Below, one piece after another: positions 5,744-13,196 of a stretch of DNA of 14,378 nucleotides. Position numbers and translations under genes: made by a program. The DNA comes from CAZJBP01 sp964544115. Its GTDB lineage: Bacteria > Verrucomicrobiota > Kiritimatiellia > UBA8416 > JADHWI01. The notes below the pieces were generated by a model. The model had not been told where the DNA came from. It was given only the letters and a program-made list of their open reading frames with translations, and ran no database searches. The first letter of the stretch is position 1. Each line of letters starts with the position of its first letter. Location: assembly GCA_964544115.1 (NCBI GenBank), contig CAZJBP010000099.1, positions 1 through 14,378 of the forward strand, written 5' to 3'.

Positions 5744-7105
5744 TCACGGCTTGGGCAGACCCGCCAGAGACTCCAGCGACTTGCGCAGCTCATCCTCCGG
5801 CAGCGAGTAGTCGGTCAGCTTGCCCGCGAAGTAGGCTTCGTAGCCGGTGAGGTCCATCAGCCCGTGCCCGGACCAGTTCATGAGGATCACCCGCTCCTTG
5901 CCTTCCTCCTTCGCGCGCTTGGCCTCGCGGATGGTTTCCGCGATCGCGTGCGAGGTTTCGGGCGCCGGGATGAACCCCTCGGTGTGGGCGAACAGCACCG
6001 CGGCCTCGTAGCACTCCAGCTGGTGAATGGCCACCGCGTCGATCAGCCCCTCCTGGACGCCGTGGCTGACCATGGGCGCCATGCCGTGGTAGCGCAGCCC
6101 GCCGGCGTGGATCGGCTTCGGGATGAAGGAGTGCCCGAGGCTGTGCATGGGCAGCAGCGGGGTCATCATCGCCACGTCGCCCGAGTCGTACACGTACGGG
6201 GCGCGGGTCAGGGTGGGGCAAGCCGTCGGCTCCACCGCGGTGATGCGGACCTGCTTGCCGTGGATCTTGTCGCAGACGAACGGAAACGCGATGCCCGCGA
6301 AGTTTGAGCCGCCGCCGACGCAGCCGATCACCACGTCCGGGTACGCGCCGAGCTTCTGCATCTGCTTCTTGCACTCCAGGCCGATCACGGTCTGGTGCAG
6401 CATGACATGGTTCAGCACCGAGCCCAGCGAGTACTTCGTGTCCTGGCTCGTCACGGCCTGCTCCAGCGCCTCGCTGATGGCGATGGCCAGGCTGCCGGGG
6501 CAGTCCGGATCCTTGGCCAGGATCTCCCGCCCGACCTGGGTTTCCGGGCTCGGGCTGGCGACGCACTCGGCGCCCCACGTGTGCATCATCATCTTGCGGA
6601 ATGGCTTCTGCTGGAAGCTGATCTTGACCATGAAGACCTTGCACTCCAGCCCCATCATCTTGCAGGAGAACGCCAGGGCGCTGCCCCACTGGCCGGCGCC
6701 GGTCTCGGTCGTCAGCCGCTTGGTTCCTGCCACCTTGTTGTAGTAGGCCTGCGCAATGGCGGTGTTGGGCTTGTGGCTGCCGGCGGGGGACGTGCCCTCG
6801 TTCTTGTAGTAGATCTTCGCCGGGGTCTTCAGGGCCGCTTCGAGCCGGCGCGCGCGGTACAGGGGCGTCGGCCGCCAGATCTTAAGGATGGCCATGATCG
6901 GCTCGGGAATATCGATCCAGCGCTGGGAGCTGACCTCCTGCTCGATCAGGTTCATCGGGAACACCGGCGCCAGCGCGTCCGGGGTGACGGGCTTGCCGTC
7001 CCGGCCCAGCGGAGGGGGCATCGGTTTGGCGAAGTCGGCCATGAGGTTATACCACTGGCGCGGCATCTCGTCTTCGTTCAGCACGACTTTAATCAGCTCG
7101 CTCAT
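5744..7105 (-). CDS. trpB2: TrpB-like PLP enzyme (TrpB2-type tryptophan synthase beta chain)
   Basis: This 453-residue protein is a fold-type II PLP enzyme of the TrpB2 branch, which would join indole and L-serine to make tryptophan. Evidence is the [13 protein letters not shown] entry segment, K112 in [11 protein letters not shown] (PLP lysine), E134 in [11 protein letters not shown] (catalytic glutamate) and the phosphate-binding GGGSN loop at 264-268. The N-terminal stretch of about 70 residues before the conserved core and the total length fit TrpB2 rather than the roughly 400-residue TrpB1. TrpB2 often lacks a TrpA partner, and no other trp gene is in the window. It may act alone on free indole or in serine deamination; that is family knowledge and not shown here. 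AAGGAG 7 bases before the ATG fixes the start, and a promoter candidate lies at 7153-7180. Confidence 0.92.
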   Translation of the reverse strand: MSELIKVVLNEDEMPRQWYNLMADFAKPMPPPLGRDGKPVTPDALAPVFPMNLIEQEVSSQRWIDIPEPIMAILKIWRPTPLYRARRLEAALKTPAKIYYKNEGTSPAGSHKPNTAIAQAYYNKVAGTKRLTTETGAGQWGSALAFSCKMMGLECKVFMVKISFQQKPFRKMMMHTWGAECVASPSPETQVGREILAKDPDCPGSLAIAISEALEQAVTSQDTKYSLGSVLNHVMLHQTVIGLECKKQMQKLGAYPDVVIGCVGGGSNFAGIAFPFVCDKIHGKQVRITAVEPTACPTLTRAPYVYDSGDVAMMTPLLPMHSLGHSFIPKPIHAGGLRYHGMAPMVSHGVQEGLIDAVAIHQLECYEAAVLFAHTEGFIPAPETSHAIAETIREAKRAKEEGKERVILMNWSGHGLMDLTGYEAYFAGKLTDYSLPEDELRKSLESLAGLPKP

Positions 7106-7152
7106 CCCTACACTCCTTAGGTTCGGCCCGTGGGGCGCGCATTCGGGGCGGC

Positions 7153-7180
7153 ATTATGTCACGCGAGGCTGCTGAGACAA
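7153..7180 (-). promoter_or_regulatory. Candidate sigma-70 promoter of trpB2
   Basis: On the minus strand TTGTCT (7180-7175), a 16-base spacer and CATAAT (7158-7153; 5 of 6 consensus) are placed about 50 bases before the ATG. The GACAAG at 7176-7181 is the inverse of CTTGTC at 7193-7198 in the opposing promoter. Confidence 0.5.
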
Positions 7181-7193
7181 GCGCAAATCCGTC

Positions 7194-7222
7194 TTGTCAC
7201 CCCGGATTCCGAGGGCTAGCTT
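7194..7222 (+). promoter_or_regulatory. Candidate promoter of the small lipoprotein gene
   Basis: TTGTCA (7194-7199), 17 bases, then TAGCTT (7217-7222; weak -10). It shares the 9-mer GTCTTGTCA with the NYN-gene promoter (1304-1312 and 7191-7199). The leader would be about 28 bases and contain the GGAGG ribosome site. Confidence 0.35.
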
Positions 7223-7256
7223 CCCTCCGTCCATCGAATGCGGAGGTGTCGTCGCC

Positions 7257-7643
7257 ATGAAACTCCTGAACGTCGCGGTGCTGGCTCCGCTGTTGCTCTG
7301 CGCGTCCTGTTCGGGGCTGGGACCCGCTGCCAAGGCCGATGCATGGCGGAAGGTGGAACTGGACCTGGCGCAGCTCGATGCGGACGGGTTGCGGGGGCCG
7401 CCCGACGGCAAGGTGGCGGTGTCCTACGAATTCCGCATCCCGAACACGGCCGCCTGCAGGGACCAGGTCAAGGCCATCGATCCGACCGTGGAATTCATGC
7501 CGGGCGCGCGGGGCCGGATCGGCGCCAGCCCGCAGGAGTGCCTGTGCATCGGGTCCACGAACCAGGCGCGCTACCGCGAAGTGCTTCAGAACCTGGCTGG
7601 GCTCCCATGGGTGGACCGGATCATCGAGTGCTACTTCGAATGA
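7257..7643 (+). CDS. Small putative lipoprotein of unknown function
   Basis: This 128-residue protein has a Lys start (MKLL), a hydrophobic stretch (residues 3-14) and the cysteine C18 in LLLCASC, which looks like a lipoprotein signal, although the residue three before the cysteine is Cys rather than the usual Leu/Val/Ala. The mature part has four further cysteines (C67, C95, C97, C125), a GRIG turn and the motif ECLCIGSTNQ, followed by a helix and a C-terminal VDRIIECYFE. I do not recognise a named family. The compact conserved-looking pattern suggests a folded export domain, perhaps disulfide- or metal-bearing. GGAGG 10 bases before the ATG supports this start over the upstream in-frame one. 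It is divergent from trpB2 and converges on pyrC with 22 bp between the stops. Confidence 0.75.
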   Translation: MKLLNVAVLAPLLLCASCSGLGPAAKADAWRKVELDLAQLDADGLRGPPDGKVAVSYEFRIPNTAACRDQVKAIDPTVEFMPGARGRIGASPQECLCIGSTNQARYREVLQNLAGLPWVDRIIECYFE

Positions 7644-7648
7644 GCAGC

Positions 7649-7665
7649 CCTGGGCCCGCGCCCGG
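7649..7665. terminator. Weak GC hairpin between the convergent lipoprotein and pyrC genes
   Basis: CCTGGGC and GCCCGG pair with one bulged T around a 4-base loop, filling the 22-bp spacer between two convergent stops. No T-run follows in either direction, so termination is possible but not demonstrated. Confidence 0.25.
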
Positions 7666-8691
7666 TCAGCGGCCGGCCAACTGCCATCCGATCTTCCGGC
7701 CTGCCTGCAGCGGCACGATGTCTCCATAGGCGGCCGGCACGGTCCACGTGTGACGTTCGAGCGTGATGCGCGCGCCGCTGCCGGCGGGAAGACCATAGAA
7801 CTCCCGCCCGAAGCGCGAGGTGAAGTCCGGCAGCCGGTCGAGGCACCCCTGGGACTCGAAGTAATCCGCCAGCAGGGGCATCAGGAGCGGAGAGGAGAAC
7901 GTGCCAGGATGCGGGTGGGCGCATTCCTTGTGAGCCCGGGGGTGGGGCGCCGAGTCCGACCCGAGAAAGAACCGGGGATGGCCCTCGCGGACGACGGCGC
8001 AGAGAGCGTCGCGATCGGCCGGCAGTTTGGCGACCGGCTTGGTGTAGTGGTGCGGGCAGCCGGCCCAGTCGTCCACGGTCAGCAGGAGGTGGTGCGGAGT
8101 CACGGTCGCGGCCACGGTGGGGCCGAGGGCCCGGACCGCCGCGACCGCCGCGGCGGTGGACACGTGTTCAAGGATCATCTTCAGGCGGGGAAAGGCCTCG
8201 TGCAGGTGCCGGAGTTCGGGCAGGAACCGCTCCTCGGCGTTCAACACGCAGACGTCCGGCCCGGCGCTGGACGGCACCTCCCCGTGGATCGCCAGCACCA
8301 GGCCGCGCTCCTGCAGGGTCTTGAAGACCGGCCCGTAGGCGCGCAGGTCTTCGACGCCCGAGGCCGAGTTCGTGGTGACCCCCTTCGGGTAGCACTTGAC
8401 CGCGACGACGCCCGCGTCGGCCGCGCGCTGCACTTCGTCGGGGGTGAGCTGGGGTGTCAGATACAGCGCGGTCAGCCACTGGACGCGGGGTTCGGCGGCC
8501 GCCAGGGCCTGCCGGTAGGTCACGGCCTGCGCGGCTGTGCAGACAGGCGGCACGGTGTTGGGCATGGCCAGGCACCGGCTGGCGCCGCCGGCATACACGA
8601 GCGGCGCCACCGCCTGCAGCATGTCGCCCTGGCGAACATGGACGTGCAGGTCGTCGGCCGCAGGCAGTTCGAAGCGATCGGATGTGCGCAT
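7666..8691 (-). CDS. pyrC: Dihydroorotase, E. coli-type (class II)
   Basis: The 341-residue enzyme cyclises carbamoyl-aspartate to dihydroorotate, the third step of pyrimidine synthesis, in the cytoplasm. Metal and substrate residues are in place: H16 and H18 with R20 in DLHVHVR, N45 in MPNTVPP, K99 in AVKCYP (the carboxylated lysine), H136 in AIHGEV, H176 in LEHVST, and D246 and H250 in LGSDSAPH. The YPKGVTTNSASGV and TVTPHHLLL segments are typical of the single-enzyme PyrC type rather than the ATCase-bound type. Length is close to the E. coli protein (about 348). GGGAG 8 bases before the ATG fixes the start. It is transcribed alone, divergent from hom. No other pyr gene is visible. Confidence 0.95.
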   Translation of the reverse strand: MRTSDRFELPAADDLHVHVRQGDMLQAVAPLVYAGGASRCLAMPNTVPPVCTAAQAVTYRQALAAAEPRVQWLTALYLTPQLTPDEVQRAADAGVVAVKCYPKGVTTNSASGVEDLRAYGPVFKTLQERGLVLAIHGEVPSSAGPDVCVLNAEERFLPELRHLHEAFPRLKMILEHVSTAAAVAAVRALGPTVAATVTPHHLLLTVDDWAGCPHHYTKPVAKLPADRDALCAVVREGHPRFFLGSDSAPHPRAHKECAHPHPGTFSSPLLMPLLADYFESQGCLDRLPDFTSRFGREFYGLPAGSGARITLERHTWTVPAAYGDIVPLQAGRKIGWQLAGR

Positions 8692-8811
8692 GACGCCGTC
8701 TCCCAGGGCCGTAACCTAGCGGACCGCCGCTGCGGCCGCGACCCAAAAAAAGGGCCCGCTCCGGCTTTGTGCTTGTGTCGGAAAGCGGCCGTGTCCTATG
8801 GTTTCAGGCTC

Positions 8812-8817
8812 TTGACA
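8812..8817 (+). promoter_or_regulatory. Perfect -35 hexamer upstream of hom, -10 not found
   Basis: TTGACA lies 54 bases before the hom ATG, in the 178-bp spacer shared with pyrC. No convincing -10 occurs at 16-19 bases; the best is a poor GCTAGG at 18. Further upstream CCC-A7-GGG (8742-8754) gives an A-tract that may bend DNA. The rest of this spacer shows nothing clear. Confidence 0.3.
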
Positions 8818-8870
8818 CTGTGCGGGAATGGGTGGGCTAGGCCCTGCCGCCGCGGGTGGGGGTGACGACG

Positions 8871-10166
8871 ATGAAAAGCATAGGCGTTGGACTTCTGGGG
8901 TTCGGCACCGTGGGTGCCGGCGTGATCGCGGGCTTTCAGAAGAACGGCTCGCTCCTCGCGCAGCGGCTGGGGGTGAAGCCCGTCCTGCGGCGCGTGGCCG
9001 ATCTGGACCTGACGAGCGACCGCGGCGTCGACATCGACCCCTCCCTGCTGACGACCGACGCGGCGTCGGTGGTGGACGACGCCTCGATCCAGGTCGTTGT
9101 CGAGCTCATCGGCGGCACCGGCATCGCCCGCGCGCTGGTGACCCGGGCGCTGGAGCAGGGCAAGGCTGTGGTCACGGCGAACAAGGCGCTGCTGTCCGAG
9201 TTCGGCGAGGAGATCTTCGGGCTGGCCCAGACGCGCGGCGCCGACCTGTTCTTCGGCGCCAGCGTCGGCGGCGGCATCCCGATCATCCGCGCCCTGCGCG
9301 ACGGCCTGATCGCCAACCGGATTGACGGCGTGCGCGGCATTCTCAACGGCACCTGCAATTACATCCTCAAGCGGATGGAAGAGGGCGGGCTGAGCTTCAG
9401 CGACGCGCTGGCCGAAGCGCAGGCGGCGGGCTATGCCGAGGCCAACCCGGCCCTCGACATCGACGGCATCGATACGGCGCACAAAGCCTGCATCCTGGCA
9501 CGGCTGGCGTACGGCCTGCACGTACCCCGGAGCGACATCGTGGTCGAGGGCATCCGCGACCTGGCCAGCGAGGACATCCGGTACGCGCGCGACCTGGGCT
9601 ACCGCGTGAAGCTGCTGGCCATCCTCAGCCGCGAGAAGAACGCCGTCACCGTGCGCGTCCATCCCGCGCTCGTGCCGCAGGGCCATGTGCTGGCGTCGGT
9701 CTCGGGCGTGTTCAACGCGGTCATGGTGAAGGGCGACCTCGTGGGCGAGACGCTGTTCTACGGGCGTGGCGCCGGCCGCATGCCGACGGCCAGCACGGTG
9801 CTCGCGGATATCGCCGACGCCTGCCGGCACCTCTCCTCGGGCGGGCGGCGCGGCTGGCCGACCGGGGACATGGCCGACAGCGACCGCGTGCGCCTGCGCC
9901 CGATCGGCGAGCTGATGACGCGCTACTACCTGCGCGTGATGCTGCGCGATCAGCCGGGCACCCTCTCGCGCATATCGGCCATCCTCGGCAAGCATCGCAT
10001 CAGCATCGCGTCGGTTCTGCAGAAGGAAGAGACCGACGGGGGGCACGTGCCCCTCGTCATCGTGACGCACCAGGCGCGCGAGGAGAAGGTTCGCCAGGCG
10101 CTGGCGGACATCCAGGCGCTCGACACGGTCCGCGCGCCCACCGTGGCGTTCCGCATCGAAGAGTGA
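8871..10166 (+). CDS. hom: Homoserine dehydrogenase
   Basis: This 431-residue enzyme reduces aspartate semialdehyde to homoserine with NAD(P)H, the branch towards threonine, methionine and isoleucine. It has the nucleotide-binding GLLGFGTVGAG (residues 7-17), TANKALL (K105), GASVGGGIPII, the substrate segment GILNGTCNYIL, and the catalytic set E190, D201 and K205 in DGIDTAHKACIL. Residues 350-431 form an ACT domain (YYLRVMLRDQPGTLSRIS), so feedback control, usually by threonine, is likely. ATG 8871 with GGGGGTGA upstream was preferred to the in-frame GTG codons at 8856 and 8862. It heads an operon with aspartate kinase (44 bp on), cimA and valS. Confidence 0.95.
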   Translation: MKSIGVGLLGFGTVGAGVIAGFQKNGSLLAQRLGVKPVLRRVADLDLTSDRGVDIDPSLLTTDAASVVDDASIQVVVELIGGTGIARALVTRALEQGKAVVTANKALLSEFGEEIFGLAQTRGADLFFGASVGGGIPIIRALRDGLIANRIDGVRGILNGTCNYILKRMEEGGLSFSDALAEAQAAGYAEANPALDIDGIDTAHKACILARLAYGLHVPRSDIVVEGIRDLASEDIRYARDLGYRVKLLAILSREKNAVTVRVHPALVPQGHVLASVSGVFNAVMVKGDLVGETLFYGRGAGRMPTASTVLADIADACRHLSSGGRRGWPTGDMADSDRVRLRPIGELMTRYYLRVMLRDQPGTLSRISAILGKHRISIASVLQKEETDGGHVPLVIVTHQAREEKVRQALADIQALDTVRAPTVAFRIEE

Positions 10167-10210
10167 TCCGGTTCCCGTGTGAATCGGCCGAATTCTGAAG
10201 GGAATAAACC

Positions 10211-11596
10211 GTGGCTAAATCAACAGGGCTGAGGGTCTGCAAGTTCGGGGGCACCTCCATGGCCGACGCCCAGGCGGTCGGACAGGTGTGCGACATTGTC
10301 ATGGCGGATCCCGCCCGCCGCATCGTGGTGGTTTCCGCTCCGGGCAAGCGCCATCGCGACGACGCCAAGGTGACCGATCTGCTGATCCAGTGCGCGGAGC
10401 ACAAGCTGTCGGGCCGGGCGTACGGGGAGCAGGTGGAGGCGATCGTCAAGCGCTACGCCGACATCGCCGCGGCCCTGGGGGTGACCGAGGGCGTGTCCGA
10501 GGAGATCGCGCAGGACCTGTGGCGGCGAATCGAGACGCCCTGCAGCAGCCGCGCCGCGTTCCTGGACCTGATGAAGGCGGCGGGCGAAGACAACAGCGCG
10601 AAGCTGGCGGCGGCCATCCTGCGCGCGCGGGGCTGCGACGCCCAGTACGTCAACCCGGGCGAGGCCGGCATGCGCCTGAGCGCCGACTTCGGCAACGCCC
10701 AGCTGCTGACCGAGTCCTACCGCCAGCTGGAGGACCTGCGCAAGCGCAAGGGCGTGCTGGTGGTGCCGGGATTCTTCGGCTACACGCCGGCGGGCGAGGT
10801 CGTCACGTTCCCGCGCGGCGGCTCCGACATCACCGGGGCCATCCTCGCCGCGGCGGTCCACGCCGACATGTACGAGAACTTCACCGACGTGGACTCGGTG
10901 TTTGCGGCCGATCCGCGCATCGTGCAGAACGTCCGGGCCATTCCCGAGCTGACGTTCCGCGAGATGCGTGAGCTGGCCTACGCCGGCTTCTCCGTGCTGC
11001 ACGAGGAGGCGATCATCCCCGCCGTGCGCGCGGGCATCCCGATCTTCGTCAAGAACACGCAGCGGCCGCACCTGCCCGGCACCAAGATCGTGGCCCGGCA
11101 CGAGCAGGCCGCCAGCAGCCGCGTCGTGGGCATCGCCAGCAGCGACGGGTTCTGCACGCTCTACGTCAGCAAGTACCTCATGAACCGCGAGATCGGGTTC
11201 GGCCGGCGGCTGCTGCAGATCCTCGAGGAGGAGGGGCTCTCCTTCGAGCACACGCCCTCGGGCATCGACAACATGTCGGTGATCGTGCGCGAGGCGACCC
11301 TCGGCGCGGAGAAGGAGCAGCGGGTCATCGCGCGGATCCGCGGAGAGCTCGACGCCGACGACGTCGACGTCGAGCGCGGCCTGGCCCTGGTGATGATCGT
11401 GGGCGAGGGCATGCGCTACGCCGTGGGCATGGCCGCCAAGGCAACCGGCGCGCTGTCGGCCGCGGGCGTCAACATCGAGATGATGAACCAGGGATCGTCC
11501 GAAATCAGCATGATGTTCGGCGTCAAGGCCGAGGACCGCACGCGCGCCGTGAAGGCGCTGTACCCTGCGTTCTTCGGCGAAACGGAGCGCACATGA
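10211..11596 (+). CDS. lysC: Aspartate kinase with C-terminal ACT domains
   Basis: The 461-residue enzyme phosphorylates aspartate, the entry step to lysine, threonine, methionine and isoleucine. The kinase domain (residues 1 to about 290) shows VCKFGGTSMA with K11, VVVSAPGKRHRDDAKVTD, TFPRGGSDITGAI and YENFTDVDSVFAADPR. From about residue 305 two ACT domains follow, the second containing MVIVGEGMRYAVGMAAKATGAL-like sequence, so allosteric control by lysine or threonine is expected. The VSAPGKR form with a long helical insert resembles the monofunctional B. subtilis YclM/AK III-like group. GTG start with AAGGGA 8-9 bases upstream. It overlaps cimA by four bases (ATGA). The symbol is by function; the paralogue class is not certain. 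Confidence 0.94.
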   Translation: MAKSTGLRVCKFGGTSMADAQAVGQVCDIVMADPARRIVVVSAPGKRHRDDAKVTDLLIQCAEHKLSGRAYGEQVEAIVKRYADIAAALGVTEGVSEEIAQDLWRRIETPCSSRAAFLDLMKAAGEDNSAKLAAAILRARGCDAQYVNPGEAGMRLSADFGNAQLLTESYRQLEDLRKRKGVLVVPGFFGYTPAGEVVTFPRGGSDITGAILAAAVHADMYENFTDVDSVFAADPRIVQNVRAIPELTFREMRELAYAGFSVLHEEAIIPAVRAGIPIFVKNTQRPHLPGTKIVARHEQAASSRVVGIASSDGFCTLYVSKYLMNREIGFGRRLLQILEEEGLSFEHTPSGIDNMSVIVREATLGAEKEQRVIARIRGELDADDVDVERGLALVMIVGEGMRYAVGMAAKATGALSAAGVNIEMMNQGSSEISMMFGVKAEDRTRAVKALYPAFFGETERT

Positions 11597-13188
11597 GCCG
11601 GCGGCGCATCGATATCTACGACACGACCCTGCGCGACGGGGCGCAGGGCGAGGGCATCTCGTTCTCCGGCGGCGGCAAGCTGAAGCTGGCCCGGCGGCTG
11701 GACGCGTTCGGGGTAGACTACATCGAGGGCGGCTTTCCGGGCTCGAACCCCAAGGACATGGAGTTCTTCCGGGAGGTGAAGTCCTGCGGGCTGAAGCGCG
11801 CGCAGGTGGTGGCCTTCGGGAGCATGCGGCGCGCGAAGATGACGGCGGCGACGGACCCGCTGATCCAGAGCCTCCTCGATGCGGAGACCCAGGTCGTCAC
11901 CCTCTACGGCAAGTGCTGGGACCTGCACGTGCGGGATGTGCTGCGCGTGACGCCGGAGCAGAACCTGGAGCTGATCGGCGACACAATCCGCCTGCTCCGC
12001 GAGCAGGGCCGGACGGTGATTTTTGACGCCGAGCACTTCTTCGACGGCTACCGGGCCCGGCCCGAATTCGCGCTGGAGGTGCTGCGCACGGTGCGCGAGG
12101 CGGGGGCCTCGGTGCTGGTGCTCTGCGACACCAACGGCGGGAGCCTGCCGTCCGAGGTGTACGGCGTGACGAAGGAGATCGTCAGCGCCTTCGACGTGCC
12201 GGTGGGCATCCACACGCACAACGACGGCGGCGTGGGCGTGGCCAACACGCTGGAGGCGGTCCGGGCGGGCGCCTCCCATGTCCAGGGCACGATCAACGGC
12301 TATGGCGAGCGCTGCGGCAACGCCAACCTGTGCACGATCATCCCGAACCTCGAGCTGAAGCTGGAGTGCGAGACCGTCGGCGTCGACAGCCTGCGCCAGC
12401 TGCGCGAGCTGTCGCTGTACGTCGACGACCTGGTCAACGTGCGCCCGGACTCGAAGGCGCCCTACGTCGGCAGCAGCGCGTTCGGCCACAAGGCGGGGGC
12501 CCACGTGGACGGCGTGCGCAAGAACCCGAAGACCTTCGAGCACGTGCCGCCCGAGTCGGTGGGCAACGACCGGCGGTTCCTCGTGTCGGAGCTGTCCGGC
12601 GGCAGCAGCATCGTGGCCAAGGCCATCGAGATGGGGGCCGGGCGGCAGGTCTCGCCCGAGGTGTCCCGCGAGGTGCTGCACGCGCTCAAGGAGCTGGAGA
12701 GCCGCGGCTACGCCTTTGAGTCGGCCGACGCCTCGTTCCGCATGCTCGTCCAGAAGGTGCTCAAGCAGCATACGCCGTTCTTCAGCCTGGAGGGCTTCCG
12801 CGTGATGGTCGAGAAGCGCGGCAAAGACCAGCCCTGCCTGTCCGAGGCGACCGTCAAGGTCCGCGTGAAGGACGAGGTGGAGCTGACCGTGTCGGAGGGC
12901 GACGGCCCGGTCAACGCGCTCGACGGGGCGCTGCGCAAGGCGCTGATGCGGTTCTACCCGGAGATCGCGCAGGTTCACCTGACCTACTTCCGCGTTCGGA
13001 TCCTCGACCCCGAGGAGGCCACCGCCGCGACGACGCGGGTCCTGATCGAGTCCAGCGACGGGACGGACACCTGGGGCACGGTCGGCGTATCCGAGAACGT
13101 GATCGAGGCCTCCTGGCAGGCGCTGGTGGACAGCGTGGAGTACAAGTTGTTCAGGGAAGAGGAGCGCCGGCGCGAGGCCGGCGCATAG
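11593..13188 (+). CDS. cimA: (R)-citramalate synthase
   Basis: The 531-residue enzyme belongs to the isopropylmalate/homocitrate synthase family and most closely fits the long citramalate synthase branch (Geobacter type), which condenses pyruvate with acetyl-CoA as the first step of threonine-independent isoleucine synthesis. The DRE-TIM barrel begins [15 protein letters not shown] (R14, D15 catalytic/metal). It continues with [12 protein letters not shown]207-T-H209-N-D211 in the [13 protein letters not shown] metal motif, [13 protein letters not shown], and [14 protein letters not shown] in the accessory domain. Residues about 385-520 are the LeuA-type regulatory domain ([21 protein letters not shown]), implying feedback control, probably by isoleucine. 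ATG overlaps the aspartate kinase stop (ATGA); valS follows 8 bp later. Homocitrate synthase is an unlikely alternative given length and context. Confidence 0.9.
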   Translation: MSRRRIDIYDTTLRDGAQGEGISFSGGGKLKLARRLDAFGVDYIEGGFPGSNPKDMEFFREVKSCGLKRAQVVAFGSMRRAKMTAATDPLIQSLLDAETQVVTLYGKCWDLHVRDVLRVTPEQNLELIGDTIRLLREQGRTVIFDAEHFFDGYRARPEFALEVLRTVREAGASVLVLCDTNGGSLPSEVYGVTKEIVSAFDVPVGIHTHNDGGVGVANTLEAVRAGASHVQGTINGYGERCGNANLCTIIPNLELKLECETVGVDSLRQLRELSLYVDDLVNVRPDSKAPYVGSSAFGHKAGAHVDGVRKNPKTFEHVPPESVGNDRRFLVSELSGGSSIVAKAIEMGAGRQVSPEVSREVLHALKELESRGYAFESADASFRMLVQKVLKQHTPFFSLEGFRVMVEKRGKDQPCLSEATVKVRVKDEVELTVSEGDGPVNALDGALRKALMRFYPEIAQVHLTYFRVRILDPEEATAATTRVLIESSDGTDTWGTVGVSENVIEASWQALVDSVEYKLFREEERRREAGA

Positions 13189-13196
13189 AGGCCATG

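Noticed and set aside
8742..8754. CCC-A7-GGG as an intrinsic terminator
   Set aside because: The stem is 3 bp and it lies upstream of both divergent genes, not behind either of them.
8796..10070. Open frame of 424 codons on the minus strand opposite hom
   Set aside because: Antisense to homoserine dehydrogenase; Arg/His/Ala-rich with no family pattern.
11416..12978. Open frame of 520 codons on the minus strand opposite aspartate kinase and cimA
   Set aside because: It is antisense to two clear enzymes, is rich in Arg, Ala, His and Leu with no domain pattern, and is expected from high GC at third codon positions.
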